A stretch of DNA of 48,097 nucleotides from an uncultured Pelagibacteraceae bacterium (lineage in GTDB: Bacteria > Pseudomonadota > Alphaproteobacteria > Pelagibacterales > Pelagibacteraceae), in assembly GCA_902547825.1 (NCBI GenBank), contig CACCPE010000006.1, forward strand, positions 1 to 48,097, in the 5' to 3' direction. A program made the position numbers and the translations under genes. The notes below the pieces were generated by a model. That model did no database searches. It had not been told where the DNA came from and saw only the letters and a list, made by a program, of their open reading frames with translations. Positions 26,103-36,419 of the stretch are shown here, piece by piece. Each line of letters starts with the position of its first letter. Position 1 is the stretch's first letter.

Positions 26103-26945
26103 TTAATATTTGGCAAATGTTCCGTTGTTATAGTCTTGAATTGCCTCAAGTATTTCAGCTTTTGTATTCATTACAAATGGTCCGCCCCTCGCAATAGGTT
26201 CACCTATTGGTTTACCAGCTATAAATAAAAACTCTGATTTTTTGCTTGCTATGACCTTAAGTTTAGTGCCATGCTTTAATAATATTAAGTTTGAGTTAGC
26301 TGTTTTATTGTGACTCTTCTCCCCAATTTTTAATTCTCCTTTTAACAAATAGATAAATGAGTTGTGTCCTGAGGGCACATCACAATTAAATTCTTTTTCT
26401 TCATTTAAAATTACATGAAAATAAATTGGATCAACGTTATGGTTTTTTTCTGGTCCCTCGGCATTTTTGTATTTACCTGCAATTACTTTCACAATTTTTT
26501 CTTTATCTTCGTGTTTACCTAGTTCATTTCCTTTTATATAAAGGTATTCCGGCTTATTCTTTTTCATTTTAGCTGGCATATTTATCCAAAGCTGAAAGCC
26601 TAACAACCTACCCTCTTTCATAGCAGGCATTTCAGAATGAATAATTCCTCTTCCAGTTTTCATCCATTGTACATCGCCAGATGTCATAATACCTTTAGCC
26701 CCAGTACTATCCTGATGTTCAAATTCTCCGTTTAACATATAAGTCACTGTTTCGATTCCTCTATGAGGATGAGGAGGAAAACCAGCAACATAATCATCTT
26801 TATTTTCAGAACCGAATTCATCGAGCATTAAAAATGGATCAATATAATCTGCTTCAGGAGTCCCTATGCTTCTTTTTAATTTTACTCCTGCTCCATCCGA
26901 GGCGTTAAGTGCTTTAATAATTTTTTTTACTTCAATTTGAGACAT
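26103..26945 (-). CDS. Pirin family protein
   Basis: A 280-residue bicupin. The N-terminal cupin holds the family signature FPPHPHRGIETVTYMLNGEF near residues 55-74 with the metal-binding histidines, then HQDSTGAKGIMTSGDVQWM and GRGIIHSEMP. The C-terminal part ends with GEPIARGGPFVMNTKAEI, also characteristic. Bacterial pirins bind iron, and some oxidise quercetin or regulate metabolic enzymes. The role here is unknown. It is part of a minus-strand group with a CDGSH protein, a HAD hydrolase and a quinone reductase. Confidence 0.95.
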   Translation of the reverse strand: MSQIEVKKIIKALNASDGAGVKLKRSIGTPEADYIDPFLMLDEFGSENKDDYVAGFPPHPHRGIETVTYMLNGEFEHQDSTGAKGIMTSGDVQWMKTGRGIIHSEMPAMKEGRLLGFQLWINMPAKMKKNKPEYLYIKGNELGKHEDKEKIVKVIAGKYKNAEGPEKNHNVDPIYFHVILNEEKEFNCDVPSGHNSFIYLLKGELKIGEKSHNKTANSNLILLKHGTKLKVIASKKSEFLFIAGKPIGEPIARGGPFVMNTKAEILEAIQDYNNGTFAKY

Positions 26946-26966
26946 TAAAGTATTTATAATGAAAGA

Positions 26967-27629
26967 TTAAACTATATCAAGTAGCTGCGTTAAATTGCTG
27001 ACTTCATTTTTAGGTTGAAAATCGAGTTTATCGAATACTGAGCTATGTCTATTAACCCAGATAGAGTTGTATCCAAAGTTTCCACCTCCCGAAACATCCC
27101 ATGTGTTTGCACTTAAAAAAGTAATTTCATCAGGATTAATTTTATATTTTTCAATTGGCAGTTTATAAACTTTTGGGTCAGGTTTATAAATTTTTACTTC
27201 TTCAACAGAAAATAGATCATCAAATAGATTATTTAATTTATTACTTTCAACTAATTCATTTAGAAGATCAGGGGTCCCGTTAGAAAGTATAGCAAGTTTG
27301 AAGTTTCTCTTTTTCAAATTTTTCAAGACTTCTCTCACTTCTGGATATGGAGACAAAATTTTGTAAAGACTTAATAACTCATTTTTCATGTTTTTATTTA
27401 TGTTGAACACTTTCATTGATTTGTCCAAACTGTCCTCAGTAATATCCCAAAAATTTTTATGCATTTTCATTAGACTTCTAAGCCAAGTATACTCAAGCTG
27501 AGTCGTTCTCCAATAATTTGCAAATACTTCCCACTTAGTTCCAATTTTATCTTTACATTTTTCAGCAGCTGAATTTACATCAAACAATGTACCATAAGCG
27601 TCGAATACTATTGCCTTTGTTTTCATCAT
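26967..27629 (-). CDS. HAD hydrolase, haloacid dehalogenase type II-like
   Basis: A 220-residue HAD protein. Motif I is VFDAYGTLFDVNSAAEKC near residues 9-26, motif II LAILSNGTPDLLNELVES near 112-129, the lysine motif KIYKPDPKVYKLPI, and motif IV LSANTWDVSGGGNFGYNSIWVNR near 172-194. The 'S-x-N-x-W-D-x-x-G' stretch and 'FDAYGTL(F/Y)D' are characteristic of L-2-haloacid dehalogenases. Real substrates in a marine bacterium could be halogenated acids or phosphorylated metabolites. The gene follows the CDGSH gene with no spacer. The paired ATG codons at the start leave a one-residue ambiguity. Confidence 0.9.
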   Translation of the reverse strand: MMKTKAIVFDAYGTLFDVNSAAEKCKDKIGTKWEVFANYWRTTQLEYTWLRSLMKMHKNFWDITEDSLDKSMKVFNINKNMKNELLSLYKILSPYPEVREVLKNLKKRNFKLAILSNGTPDLLNELVESNKLNNLFDDLFSVEEVKIYKPDPKVYKLPIEKYKINPDEITFLSANTWDVSGGGNFGYNSIWVNRHSSVFDKLDFQPKNEVSNLTQLLDIV

Positions 27630-27869
27630 TTATTTTAAATTATGTGAACCATCACATAATGGTTGATCATTTGTTTGTTTACATGAGCAGAAAAAAACTT
27701 TTTTAGTTTGCTCGGCTAAATATTTAAAAGGAGTAAATTCAGTTCCTTTATGAGAACCATCACAAAAAGGTTGTTTAGAGCTAATTCCACAAGTACACCA
27801 AAAATAAGATTTTCCCTCTAACACATTAATGCCAATCGGGGAAACTCCAGCTCTTTTACCTTTTTTCAT
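27630..27869 (-). CDS. Double CDGSH-type iron-sulfur protein
   Basis: A 79-residue protein with two CDGSH zinc-finger-type motifs: CTCGISSKQPFCDGSH near residues 25-40 and CSCKQTNDQPLCDGSH near 61-76. Each has the C-x-C-x(n)-C-D-G-S-H arrangement that binds a [2Fe-2S] cluster through three Cys and one His. Tandem CDGSH proteins are a recognised bacterial class thought to handle electrons or clusters. An AAGGAG ribosome-binding site lies just upstream of the ATG. It heads the minus-strand redox group and is divergent from rsmE across 46 bases. Confidence 0.93.
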   Translation of the reverse strand: MKKGKRAGVSPIGINVLEGKSYFWCTCGISSKQPFCDGSHKGTEFTPFKYLAEQTKKVFFCSCKQTNDQPLCDGSHNLK

Positions 27870-27915
27870 TAAAGCTCCTTTATATCTCCAAAAATTGTTT
27901 ATATTATAGTTACTA

Positions 27916-28626
27916 ATGAATATTAGATTATATCATCCAGACAGTATACTAGAAAATAATACAAGTTTGCTAAGTAAAGAGCATACTCATTATTTAGTTA
28001 ATGTCATGCGACTACAAAGAGGCTCTAACCTAAATTTTTTTAACAAAAATGGAGAGTGGAAAAGTGAAATAATTTTTTTAAATAAAGATAGAGTTGAAGT
28101 AAGGTTTTTAAAAAAAATTAAAGAGGGTAAAAATTTATCTAAAACTGAAATAGCGATTTGTTTGGTAAAAAAACATCCGATGGATATTATTCTGCAAAAA
28201 GCCACAGAGCTTGGTGTTAGTAAAATAATTCCAATAGTTTCAGAGAGAACAGAAGTAAAAGAATTAAATATTGATAGAGCAAAAAAAATTGTTATTGAGG
28301 CAACCGAGCAATCTAATCAACTTGTTCCACCAGAAATTTCAAATGTAATTAAATTGAAAGATTTTTTGAAAACCTTCGGTGAAACATCGAAACTTTTGTT
28401 TGCTGATGTAAATTCAAAAGACATTTTAAAAACTGAAGACCTTAAAAACTCAAAATCTTTATGTATCTTAATTGGCCCAGAAGGTGACTTTACCCCATTA
28501 GAGCGTGAGTCTATCCTTCAAAATAGAGCGGTAAAACCTTTTACGTTATCTAGAAACATTCTAAGGTCCGATACTGCTGTAATAAGCGCGATTTCATTAG
28601 TAAATTTCATCAATAACTCTAATTAA
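27916..28626 (+). CDS. rsmE: 16S rRNA (uracil1498-N3)-methyltransferase RsmE
   Basis: A 236-residue SPOUT-class methyltransferase. The N-terminal PUA-like part has HYLVNVMRLQRGSNLNFFN near residues 24-42. The knot domain has KKHPMDIILQKATELGVSKIIPI near 87-109, RTEVKELNIDRAKKIVIEATEQS near 113-135, LIGPEGDFTPLERE near 186-199, and LSRNILRSDTAVISAI near 212-227. It methylates U1498 of 16S rRNA. The gene stands just before the cytochrome oxidase operon on the same strand, 51 bases away. Confidence 0.96.
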   Translation: MNIRLYHPDSILENNTSLLSKEHTHYLVNVMRLQRGSNLNFFNKNGEWKSEIIFLNKDRVEVRFLKKIKEGKNLSKTEIAICLVKKHPMDIILQKATELGVSKIIPIVSERTEVKELNIDRAKKIVIEATEQSNQLVPPEISNVIKLKDFLKTFGETSKLLFADVNSKDILKTEDLKNSKSLCILIGPEGDFTPLERESILQNRAVKPFTLSRNILRSDTAVISAISLVNFINNSN

Positions 28627-28677
28627 TTGTCGCATTAATTGAAATTGTTAATTCATCTAAAAACTGTATAAAAACTC

Positions 28678-31106
<2,429 letters not shown>

Positions 31107-31107
31107 A

Positions 31108-32022
31108 TTGAGCCAGATAAGCATAAAAACTAGAAACTCTAAACTAAGTTTAACCTTAGATCTAAATTCGTTTTTTAATTTAATGAAACCTAGAGTGATG
31201 TCTTTGGTTTTATTTACTTGCATGGTGGGTTTATTAATTGCGCCAATTAAAGTAGATTTCATATCTGCTTGTATTTCTCTCTTAGCAGTAGCTATAGGTT
31301 CTGGCGCCGCTGGAACGCTTAATATGTGGTATGAGTCAGATCTAGACGCTTTGATGAGTAGAACTTGTCTTAGACCAATCCCAACAGGAAAAGTTAAAAA
31401 AGATCAAGCTTTATATTTTGGTATAATTTTATCAGCTTTATCAGTAAGCATCATTTATTTTTCTGCAAATTTAATTTCTGCAATCTTATTAGCATCAACA
31501 ATTGCTTTTTATTTTTTTGTTTATACAATTTGGCTAAAAAGGAAAACCCCTCAAAATATTGTTATAGGTGGTGCTGCTGGAGCATTACCACCTGTTATTG
31601 GATGGACAATAGCAACCGGAAATATTTCTGTTGAGCCATTAATTTTATTTTTAATTATCTTTTTATGGACACCATCACATTTTTGGGCGTTGAGTTTATA
31701 TAAGTCAGGTGATTATAAAAAAGCAAAAATTCCTATGCTTCCTATAATTTCTGGAACTAAGACAACAAAGATAAATATTCTTGTTTACGCTTTGATTATG
31801 TCACCAGTAGTTTTAGCTCCTTATTTTTTCAATTTCGCTAGCAAAATTTATTTGATTACAACTTCAATAATGACGTCGTATTATATTTACTTATGTTTTA
31901 AATTATATTGGTCTAAAATAGCTAAGGCTTCAAATAGAATTGCAAGAAAAATATTTATTTACTCAATTTTTTACTTATTTTTTATTTTTCTAATTTTATT
32001 AATTGATAACATTCTAAAATAA
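31108..32022 (+). CDS. ctaB: Protoheme IX farnesyltransferase (haem O synthase)
   Basis: A 304-residue UbiA-superfamily membrane protein with about nine hydrophobic segments. The prenyl-diphosphate motif is NMWYESDLDALMSRTCLRPIPTG near residues 75-97, with WLKRKTPQNIVIGGAAGALPPVIGW near 143-167 and LWTPSHFWALSLYKSGDYKKAKIPMLP near 188-214, the signature of CtaB/CyoE. It farnesylates haem b to haem O, the precursor of haem A for subunit I. The start codon is TTG at 31108, one base after the coxA stop. The next gene is the 37-codon gene at 32024. Confidence 0.97.
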   Translation: MSQISIKTRNSKLSLTLDLNSFFNLMKPRVMSLVLFTCMVGLLIAPIKVDFISACISLLAVAIGSGAAGTLNMWYESDLDALMSRTCLRPIPTGKVKKDQALYFGIILSALSVSIIYFSANLISAILLASTIAFYFFVYTIWLKRKTPQNIVIGGAAGALPPVIGWTIATGNISVEPLILFLIIFLWTPSHFWALSLYKSGDYKKAKIPMLPIISGTKTTKINILVYALIMSPVVLAPYFFNFASKIYLITTSIMTSYYIYLCFKLYWSKIAKASNRIARKIFIYSIFYLFFIFLILLIDNILK

Positions 32023-32023
32023 C

Positions 32024-32137
32024 ATGATGAATAAAAAGAAAAAAAATTTGATTACTGCTTTGATATTAATCTTGTTCATGATTTTTTTATTTGTGCTAAC
32101 TTTTTACAATATCGGGATTTATAATAGAGAAATATAA
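32024..32137 (+). CDS. 37-residue membrane microprotein, CtaF/CoxF-like
   Basis: ATG at 32024 opens a 37-codon frame ending TAA at 32135-32137. It starts one base after the ctaB stop and overlaps the ctaG start as TAATG, an exact fit for translational coupling on both sides. The protein is MMNKKKKN, then one membrane helix (about residues 9-28), then a short NIGIYNREI tail. Alphaproteobacterial oxidase operons often carry a tiny single-helix gene between ctaB and ctaG (called ctaF/coxF). Position, topology and length fit that, although sequence similarity cannot be judged in such a short protein. Its function is unknown, presumably oxidase assembly. Confidence 0.8.
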   Translation: MMNKKKKNLITALILILFMIFLFVLTFYNIGIYNREI

Positions 32138-32688
32138 TGAATATTAGCAAAAAAAATCTGACACCTATCGCTTTGGTATCAATATTTTTACTTATGTTAG
32201 GTTTATCTTTCGCAGCCGTTCCATTGTATGATTTATTTTGCAGAGTAACAGGATTCGGTGGAACTACTCAAAACGCAACTGAAAAAGAAATTCCAAAAAT
32301 TATAGTAAATCAAGACTATAAAATGAGATTTGATACAAACATCAATAGTACTTTGGATTGGAAATTTTATCCTGAAATGAATACTTTAAACTTAAAACCG
32401 GGCGAAGTTCATACAGTTAAATTTAACGTTGAAAATCCTAGTAATGAAATTTCTTCTGGGTCAGCAACATTTAATGTATCTCCATCACCATTTGGTATTT
32501 ATCTAAATAAGATAGGCTGTTTTTGTTTCGAAAAACAAACCTTGCAACCAGGTGAAAAAAAAGAGTTTGTACTAACATTTTTCTTGGATCCCAAAGTTGT
32601 TGATGATAATAAAACAAAAAATATGTCTGATGTAACATTATCTTTTACTTTCTTTTCATCAGGCTATTACGAAAAGAGTAATACATAA
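32137..32688 (+). CDS. ctaG: Cytochrome c oxidase assembly protein CtaG/Cox11
   Basis: A 183-residue protein with one N-terminal membrane anchor (about residues 11-29) and a periplasmic immunoglobulin-like domain. Signatures are AAVPLYDLFCRVTGFGGTTQ near 26-45, the copper-binding CFCFEKQTLQPGEKKEF near 130-146 with the C-x-C pair, and a PVxFxFxxDP-like FFLDPKVVDD near 150. It delivers copper to the CuB site of subunit I. It overlaps the upstream microprotein and downstream coxC by one base each (TAATG). Confidence 0.96.
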   Translation: MNISKKNLTPIALVSIFLLMLGLSFAAVPLYDLFCRVTGFGGTTQNATEKEIPKIIVNQDYKMRFDTNINSTLDWKFYPEMNTLNLKPGEVHTVKFNVENPSNEISSGSATFNVSPSPFGIYLNKIGCFCFEKQTLQPGEKKEFVLTFFLDPKVVDDNKTKNMSDVTLSFTFFSSGYYEKSNT

Positions 32689-33479
32689 TGTCGGCGGAAA
32701 AACCAAAACACGATTATCATTTAGTTGACCCAAGTCCTTGGCCAATCTATGTTTCATTTGCTACTTTAGTCTTAGCTTTTGGTGCAGTTTATTATTTTCA
32801 TTCCAAAGCCCTTTGGTTGCTATTAATTGGTTTCGCATTAGTAGTATATGGTGCATTTATGTGGTGGAGGGATGTTATAGAAGAAGCAGAGCATCAAGGT
32901 CATCATACTCCCGTGGTTCAAATCGGACATAGGTACGGTATGACATTATTCATTGCCTCTGAAGTAATGTTTTTTGTTGCATGGTTTTGGGCTTTTTTTA
33001 ACGCAAGTTTATTTCCACCAGACTCTATTGGCGGTATCTGGCCACCAGCAGATATTAAAACTTTTGATCCTTGGGATATCCCGTTAATTAACACTCTTAT
33101 TTTATTATTATCGGGAACTACAGTCACTTGGGCGCATCATGCAATGTTAGAAAATGACAGAAAAGGATTAGTCAACGGATTAATAGCAACCGTATTTTTA
33201 GGATTTATATTTTCTTGTTTTCAAGCTTATGAATATCATCACGCAACATTTACTTTAGATGGTGGAATATATGGTTCCACGTTTTACATGTCGACTGGTT
33301 TTCATGGTTTTCATGTAATTGTAGGAACTGTTTTTCTTGCAGTTTGTTTGTTTAGATCAATGAGAGGTCATTCGACTCCTCAACACCATTTTGGATTTGA
33401 AGCAGCAGCCTGGTACTGGCATTTTGTCGACGTAGTTTGGCTATTCTTATTTGCTGCGATCTATATTTGGGGAAGTTAA
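32688..33479 (+). CDS. coxC: Cytochrome c oxidase subunit III
   Basis: A 263-residue protein with seven predicted membrane segments. It begins KHDYHLVDPSPWPIYVSF. GHRYGMTLFIASEVMFFVAWFWAFF is near residues 80-104, GTTVTWAHHAM near 142, STFYMSTGFHGFHVIVGT near 196-213, and HHFGFEAAAWYWHFVDVVWLFLF near 231-253, all typical of the family. Subunit III stabilises the proton-pumping core. The gene overlaps ctaG by one base. The DUF983 gene that often follows in Alphaproteobacteria is missing here, with the SURF1 gene coming directly after. Confidence 0.98.
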   Translation: MSAEKPKHDYHLVDPSPWPIYVSFATLVLAFGAVYYFHSKALWLLLIGFALVVYGAFMWWRDVIEEAEHQGHHTPVVQIGHRYGMTLFIASEVMFFVAWFWAFFNASLFPPDSIGGIWPPADIKTFDPWDIPLINTLILLLSGTTVTWAHHAMLENDRKGLVNGLIATVFLGFIFSCFQAYEYHHATFTLDGGIYGSTFYMSTGFHGFHVIVGTVFLAVCLFRSMRGHSTPQHHFGFEAAAWYWHFVDVVWLFLFAAIYIWGS

Positions 33480-33486
33480 TCTCAAA

Positions 33487-34149
33487 TTGAAAAGAGCATT
33501 CTTATTCCAACTATTCGTAATTCTATTTGTAACAATATTTTGCGCCTTAGGAACTTGGCAACTTTATAGATTGCAATGGAAGCTAGAACTTATAAGCGAA
33601 ATAACTTTTGGACTAGACTCTAAACCTATAGAATACTCTAATTCAATAAATAAAAATTATCAGAGAGTAAGCGCTAAAGGAAAATTTAATTTCGATAAGC
33701 AAATTTACCTTTATAGTTTGAATGATAGTGGAAAACCTGGATACGATGTTGTTACTCCATTTAGAACTGATAAAAATCAAAATGTTTTGATTAATAGAGG
33801 TTGGATTAAAAAAGAATTAAAAGACAATCCAAGTATAAATTTAAACGCAGAAACTGAAGAAGAGGTAATTGGACTTTTAAGAGAAATATATAAACCAAGT
33901 ATATTTAAACCAGACAATGACATTAAAAATAATATTTGGTTTTCATTAAATTTAGAAGATTTAAAAGAAGCTACAGGGGAGCAATTTAATAAATTTGTAA
34001 TTTTTTTAGAAGATAATCAGGCTGAATCACCCTTACCTAAAAAGATAAGTATAGATGTGCCAAATAATCACCTAAAATATGCTATAACATGGTATGCAAT
34101 ATCAATCTCGATAATTTTTTATTATTTATATTTTAGAAGAAAAAAATGA
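33487..34149 (+). CDS. SURF1 family cytochrome oxidase biogenesis protein
   Basis: From TTG at 33487 the protein has 220 residues. It starts with KRAFLFQLFVILFVTIF, a membrane helix, directly followed by the SURF1 signature LGTWQLYRLQWKLELI near residues 20-35. A longer frame from 33451 would run into the coxC coding region and is not favoured. GYDVVTPFRTDKNQNVLINRGWI lies near 89-111, and a second helix near the C-terminus is HLKYAITWYAISISIIFYYLYF. SURF1 proteins help insert haem A. The gene lies 7 bases after coxC and overlaps thrC by 4. Confidence 0.92.
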   Translation: MKRAFLFQLFVILFVTIFCALGTWQLYRLQWKLELISEITFGLDSKPIEYSNSINKNYQRVSAKGKFNFDKQIYLYSLNDSGKPGYDVVTPFRTDKNQNVLINRGWIKKELKDNPSINLNAETEEEVIGLLREIYKPSIFKPDNDIKNNIWFSLNLEDLKEATGEQFNKFVIFLEDNQAESPLPKKISIDVPNNHLKYAITWYAISISIIFYYLYFRRKK

Positions 34150-35522
34150 ATTATTTTAGCACTAGGGATAAATCTTTAAAATTTAGTTTTAAAGATATTT
34201 TCTTAAGAGGACTTGCACCAGGCGGAGGTTTATTTTTACCTACCGAAATAAAGAAGTTCAATCAAAAAGAACTAAATTATTTAAGTCAACTAAATTATAA
34301 TGAACTTGCTACAGAAATTATTTTTAATTTTTGTTCAGGTGAAATCAAAAAGGAAGAACTTAACTCTCTGATACAAAAATCTTATAGTAGTTTTAAAGAT
34401 AAAGAAGTAGTTAATTTAAAAAAGATTGGAGAAATTGATCTTCTTGAGCTTTATCATGGGCCCACTTTAGCTTTTAAAGATATTGCAATGCAGGTAATTG
34501 GCAATATGTATGACTACTTAGAAGTCGCCAAAGATAAAACTGTAAATGTCGTAGTAGCTACATCAGGAGATACTGGTTCAGCAGCTATTGCAGCATTAAG
34601 TAATAGAAAAAATATAAACTTGTTTGTTCTACATCCGCATAATAAAATTTCTAATATTCAAAGAAAAATAATGACAACAATTGGTGGAGCTAACATTTAT
34701 AATATTGCTATTGAGGGTTCGTTTGATGATTGTCAAAAAATTGTAAAAGAGCTTTTTAATGAAGATAATTTTAGATCAAAAATAAACATGTCTGGTGTAA
34801 ATTCTATCAATTGGGCAAGAATTGTCTGTCAAATTGTTTATTATTTTTATTCGTTCTTTAAATTAAAAAAAAACAAAATTAGCTTTTCTGTACCAACTGG
34901 TAATTTTGGAGATATCTATGCTGGATATGTGGCAAAAAAAATGGGCTTACCAATTAATAAACTTATAGTTGCTACAAATAAAAATGACATACTACAAAGA
35001 GTTATTAATACAGGTGAATATAAACCAGATACTGTGAAATCAACCATTACACCAAGTATGGATATTCAAGTTGCGAGTAATTTTGAGAGACTGCTTTATT
35101 ATATATTAGATGAAAGTGATAGCAAGGTAGGGTTATTAATGAATGATCTGTCATCAAAAAGTTTATTTAATTTAGAAAAAAAAGAAATCGATAAAATAAA
35201 AAAAGATTTTGAAGCAGTAAAAGTTACAGATGAGGATACATTGAGTATTATTGATGAGATATATAAGGAACACAAATTTATAATTGACCCTCACACTGCT
35301 ACTGGGGTAGGAGCAGCAAAAAGTTTTAAAAGTTTAGGAGATATAGTTGTTCTTGGCACAGCTCATCCTTACAAGTTTAACGATACTATTAAAAAAGCAA
35401 TAGGAAAAAATTTAGACTCACCTAAGCATATAAAATTGAATATAGATAAAAAGGAAATATTTGATGTTATTGGGAATTCAAATTCAGAAGTTAAAAGTTA
35501 TATTTTGGGCAAAATACAATGA
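34146..35522 (+). CDS. thrC: Threonine synthase
   Basis: A 458-residue PLP enzyme of the long threonine synthase class. It starts MNYFSTRDKSLKFSFKDIFLRGLAPGGGLFLP. The PLP lysine is in LYHGPTLAFKDIAMQVIG near residues 102-119, with ATSGDTGSAAIAAL near 139-152, SINWARIVCQIVYYFYSF near 219-236, and SVPTGNFGDIYAGYVAKKMGLP near 247-268. It converts O-phosphohomoserine to threonine. The substrate-making kinase thrB lies about 0.9 kb away on the opposite strand. It overlaps the SURF1 gene and the peroxiredoxin gene by four bases each. Confidence 0.97.
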   Translation: MNYFSTRDKSLKFSFKDIFLRGLAPGGGLFLPTEIKKFNQKELNYLSQLNYNELATEIIFNFCSGEIKKEELNSLIQKSYSSFKDKEVVNLKKIGEIDLLELYHGPTLAFKDIAMQVIGNMYDYLEVAKDKTVNVVVATSGDTGSAAIAALSNRKNINLFVLHPHNKISNIQRKIMTTIGGANIYNIAIEGSFDDCQKIVKELFNEDNFRSKINMSGVNSINWARIVCQIVYYFYSFFKLKKNKISFSVPTGNFGDIYAGYVAKKMGLPINKLIVATNKNDILQRVINTGEYKPDTVKSTITPSMDIQVASNFERLLYYILDESDSKVGLLMNDLSSKSLFNLEKKEIDKIKKDFEAVKVTDEDTLSIIDEIYKEHKFIIDPHTATGVGAAKSFKSLGDIVVLGTAHPYKFNDTIKKAIGKNLDSPKHIKLNIDKKEIFDVIGNSNSEVKSYILGKIQ

Positions 35523-36004
35523 GAATAAAGATAGGAGACAAACTACCTAAATCGGAATTATTTTATCTTGATCAAAATAATGATGTAAAAAAAATTGATA
35601 TTTTAGATCTTTGTGAAGGCAAAACTATTATTTTAGGTATGCCTGGTGCTTTTACAAAAACTTGCTCGACCCTTCATCTCCCTGGGTATATAAAAAATTA
35701 CGAACTAGCTAATAAAAAAGGAATTTCTAAAATTGTTTGTGTTGCTGTGAATGATCCTAATGTAATGAAGGCCTGGGGTGAAAATCAAAATGTTGGAAGT
35801 AAAATTTTCATGGCTGGTGATCCCTTTCTTAAATTTACAAAAGCTATCGGTGCAGAAGTAGATAAATCCGAAAAAGGATTAGGAGTTAGATCTAATCGCT
35901 ACACTATGTTGGTGGATAATGGTGAAGTTAAAAAAGTAGAGGAAGAAAAAGAAACAGCTACTTGTGAATTATCTTCAGCTGAAAGCTTTTTAAAATCTAT
36001 TTAG
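35519..36004 (+). CDS. Peroxiredoxin, Prx5-type
   Basis: A 161-residue thioredoxin-fold peroxidase. The peroxidatic cysteine is C49 in GMPGAFTKTCSTLHLPGYI, the P-x-x-x-T-x-x-C motif with the Prx5-like 'S-x-x-H-(L/V)-P-G' continuation. VNDPNVMKAWGENQ, DPFLKFTKAIGAEVDKSEKGLGVRSNRYTMLVDNG and a C-terminal cysteine near residue 148 (ETATCELS), the possible resolving residue, follow. It reduces hydrogen peroxide and alkyl peroxides. It overlaps thrC by 4 bases and, at its 3' end, the convergent rnhA by 8 bases. Confidence 0.93.
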   Translation: MRIKIGDKLPKSELFYLDQNNDVKKIDILDLCEGKTIILGMPGAFTKTCSTLHLPGYIKNYELANKKGISKIVCVAVNDPNVMKAWGENQNVGSKIFMAGDPFLKFTKAIGAEVDKSEKGLGVRSNRYTMLVDNGEVKKVEEEKETATCELSSAESFLKSI

Positions 36005-36419
36005 TTTTCGAAACCGCCAATTCATCAACAAGACTATTATATTTATTGCCAGCGTGTGCCTTAACCCATTTCCAAGTTACTTTATGTTTTAGACAAGCAT
36101 TATCCAATTTAATCCAAAGATCTTTATTTTTAACTGGTTTCTTATTAGAACTTTTCCAATTATTAACTTTCCACTTTTTAATCCAATCAGTTATTCCATC
36201 TTTCACATATTTCGAGTCAGTAAAAATTGTAACCTCTGATTTCTTTTTTATTTTTTTTAATGCCATTATTGGAGCCATTAATTCCATCCTATTATTAGTT
36301 GTATTACTTTCACCTCCAGAAATACTTGATTGATTAGTATCCTCTAATATAATTGCCGCCCAACCTCCTTTCCCAGGATTTCCAGAGCAAGCACCATCAG
36401 TATAAATCTTTAATTTCAT
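35997..36419 (-). CDS. rnhA: Ribonuclease HI
   Basis: A 140-residue RNase H. All four carboxylates of the active site can be placed: D8 in IYTDGACSGNPGKGGW, E46 in NNRMELMAP, D68 in IFTDSKYVKDGI, and D132 in YNSLVDELAV. WVKAHAGNKYN near residue 117 carries the flexible-loop histidine. It degrades RNA in RNA-DNA hybrids. It is the last gene of the long minus-strand run and overlaps thrB by one base. Confidence 0.98.
   Translation of the reverse strand: MKLKIYTDGACSGNPGKGGWAAIILEDTNQSSISGGESNTTNNRMELMAPIMALKKIKKKSEVTIFTDSKYVKDGITDWIKKWKVNNWKSSNKKPVKNKDLWIKLDNACLKHKVTWKWVKAHAGNKYNSLVDELAVSKTK

Noticed and set aside
28627-28677. Promoter for coxB with TATAAA at 28667-28672
   Set aside because: Transcription would begin at or inside the start codon, and the -35 match (TTGTTA) is weak; kept out of the feature list.
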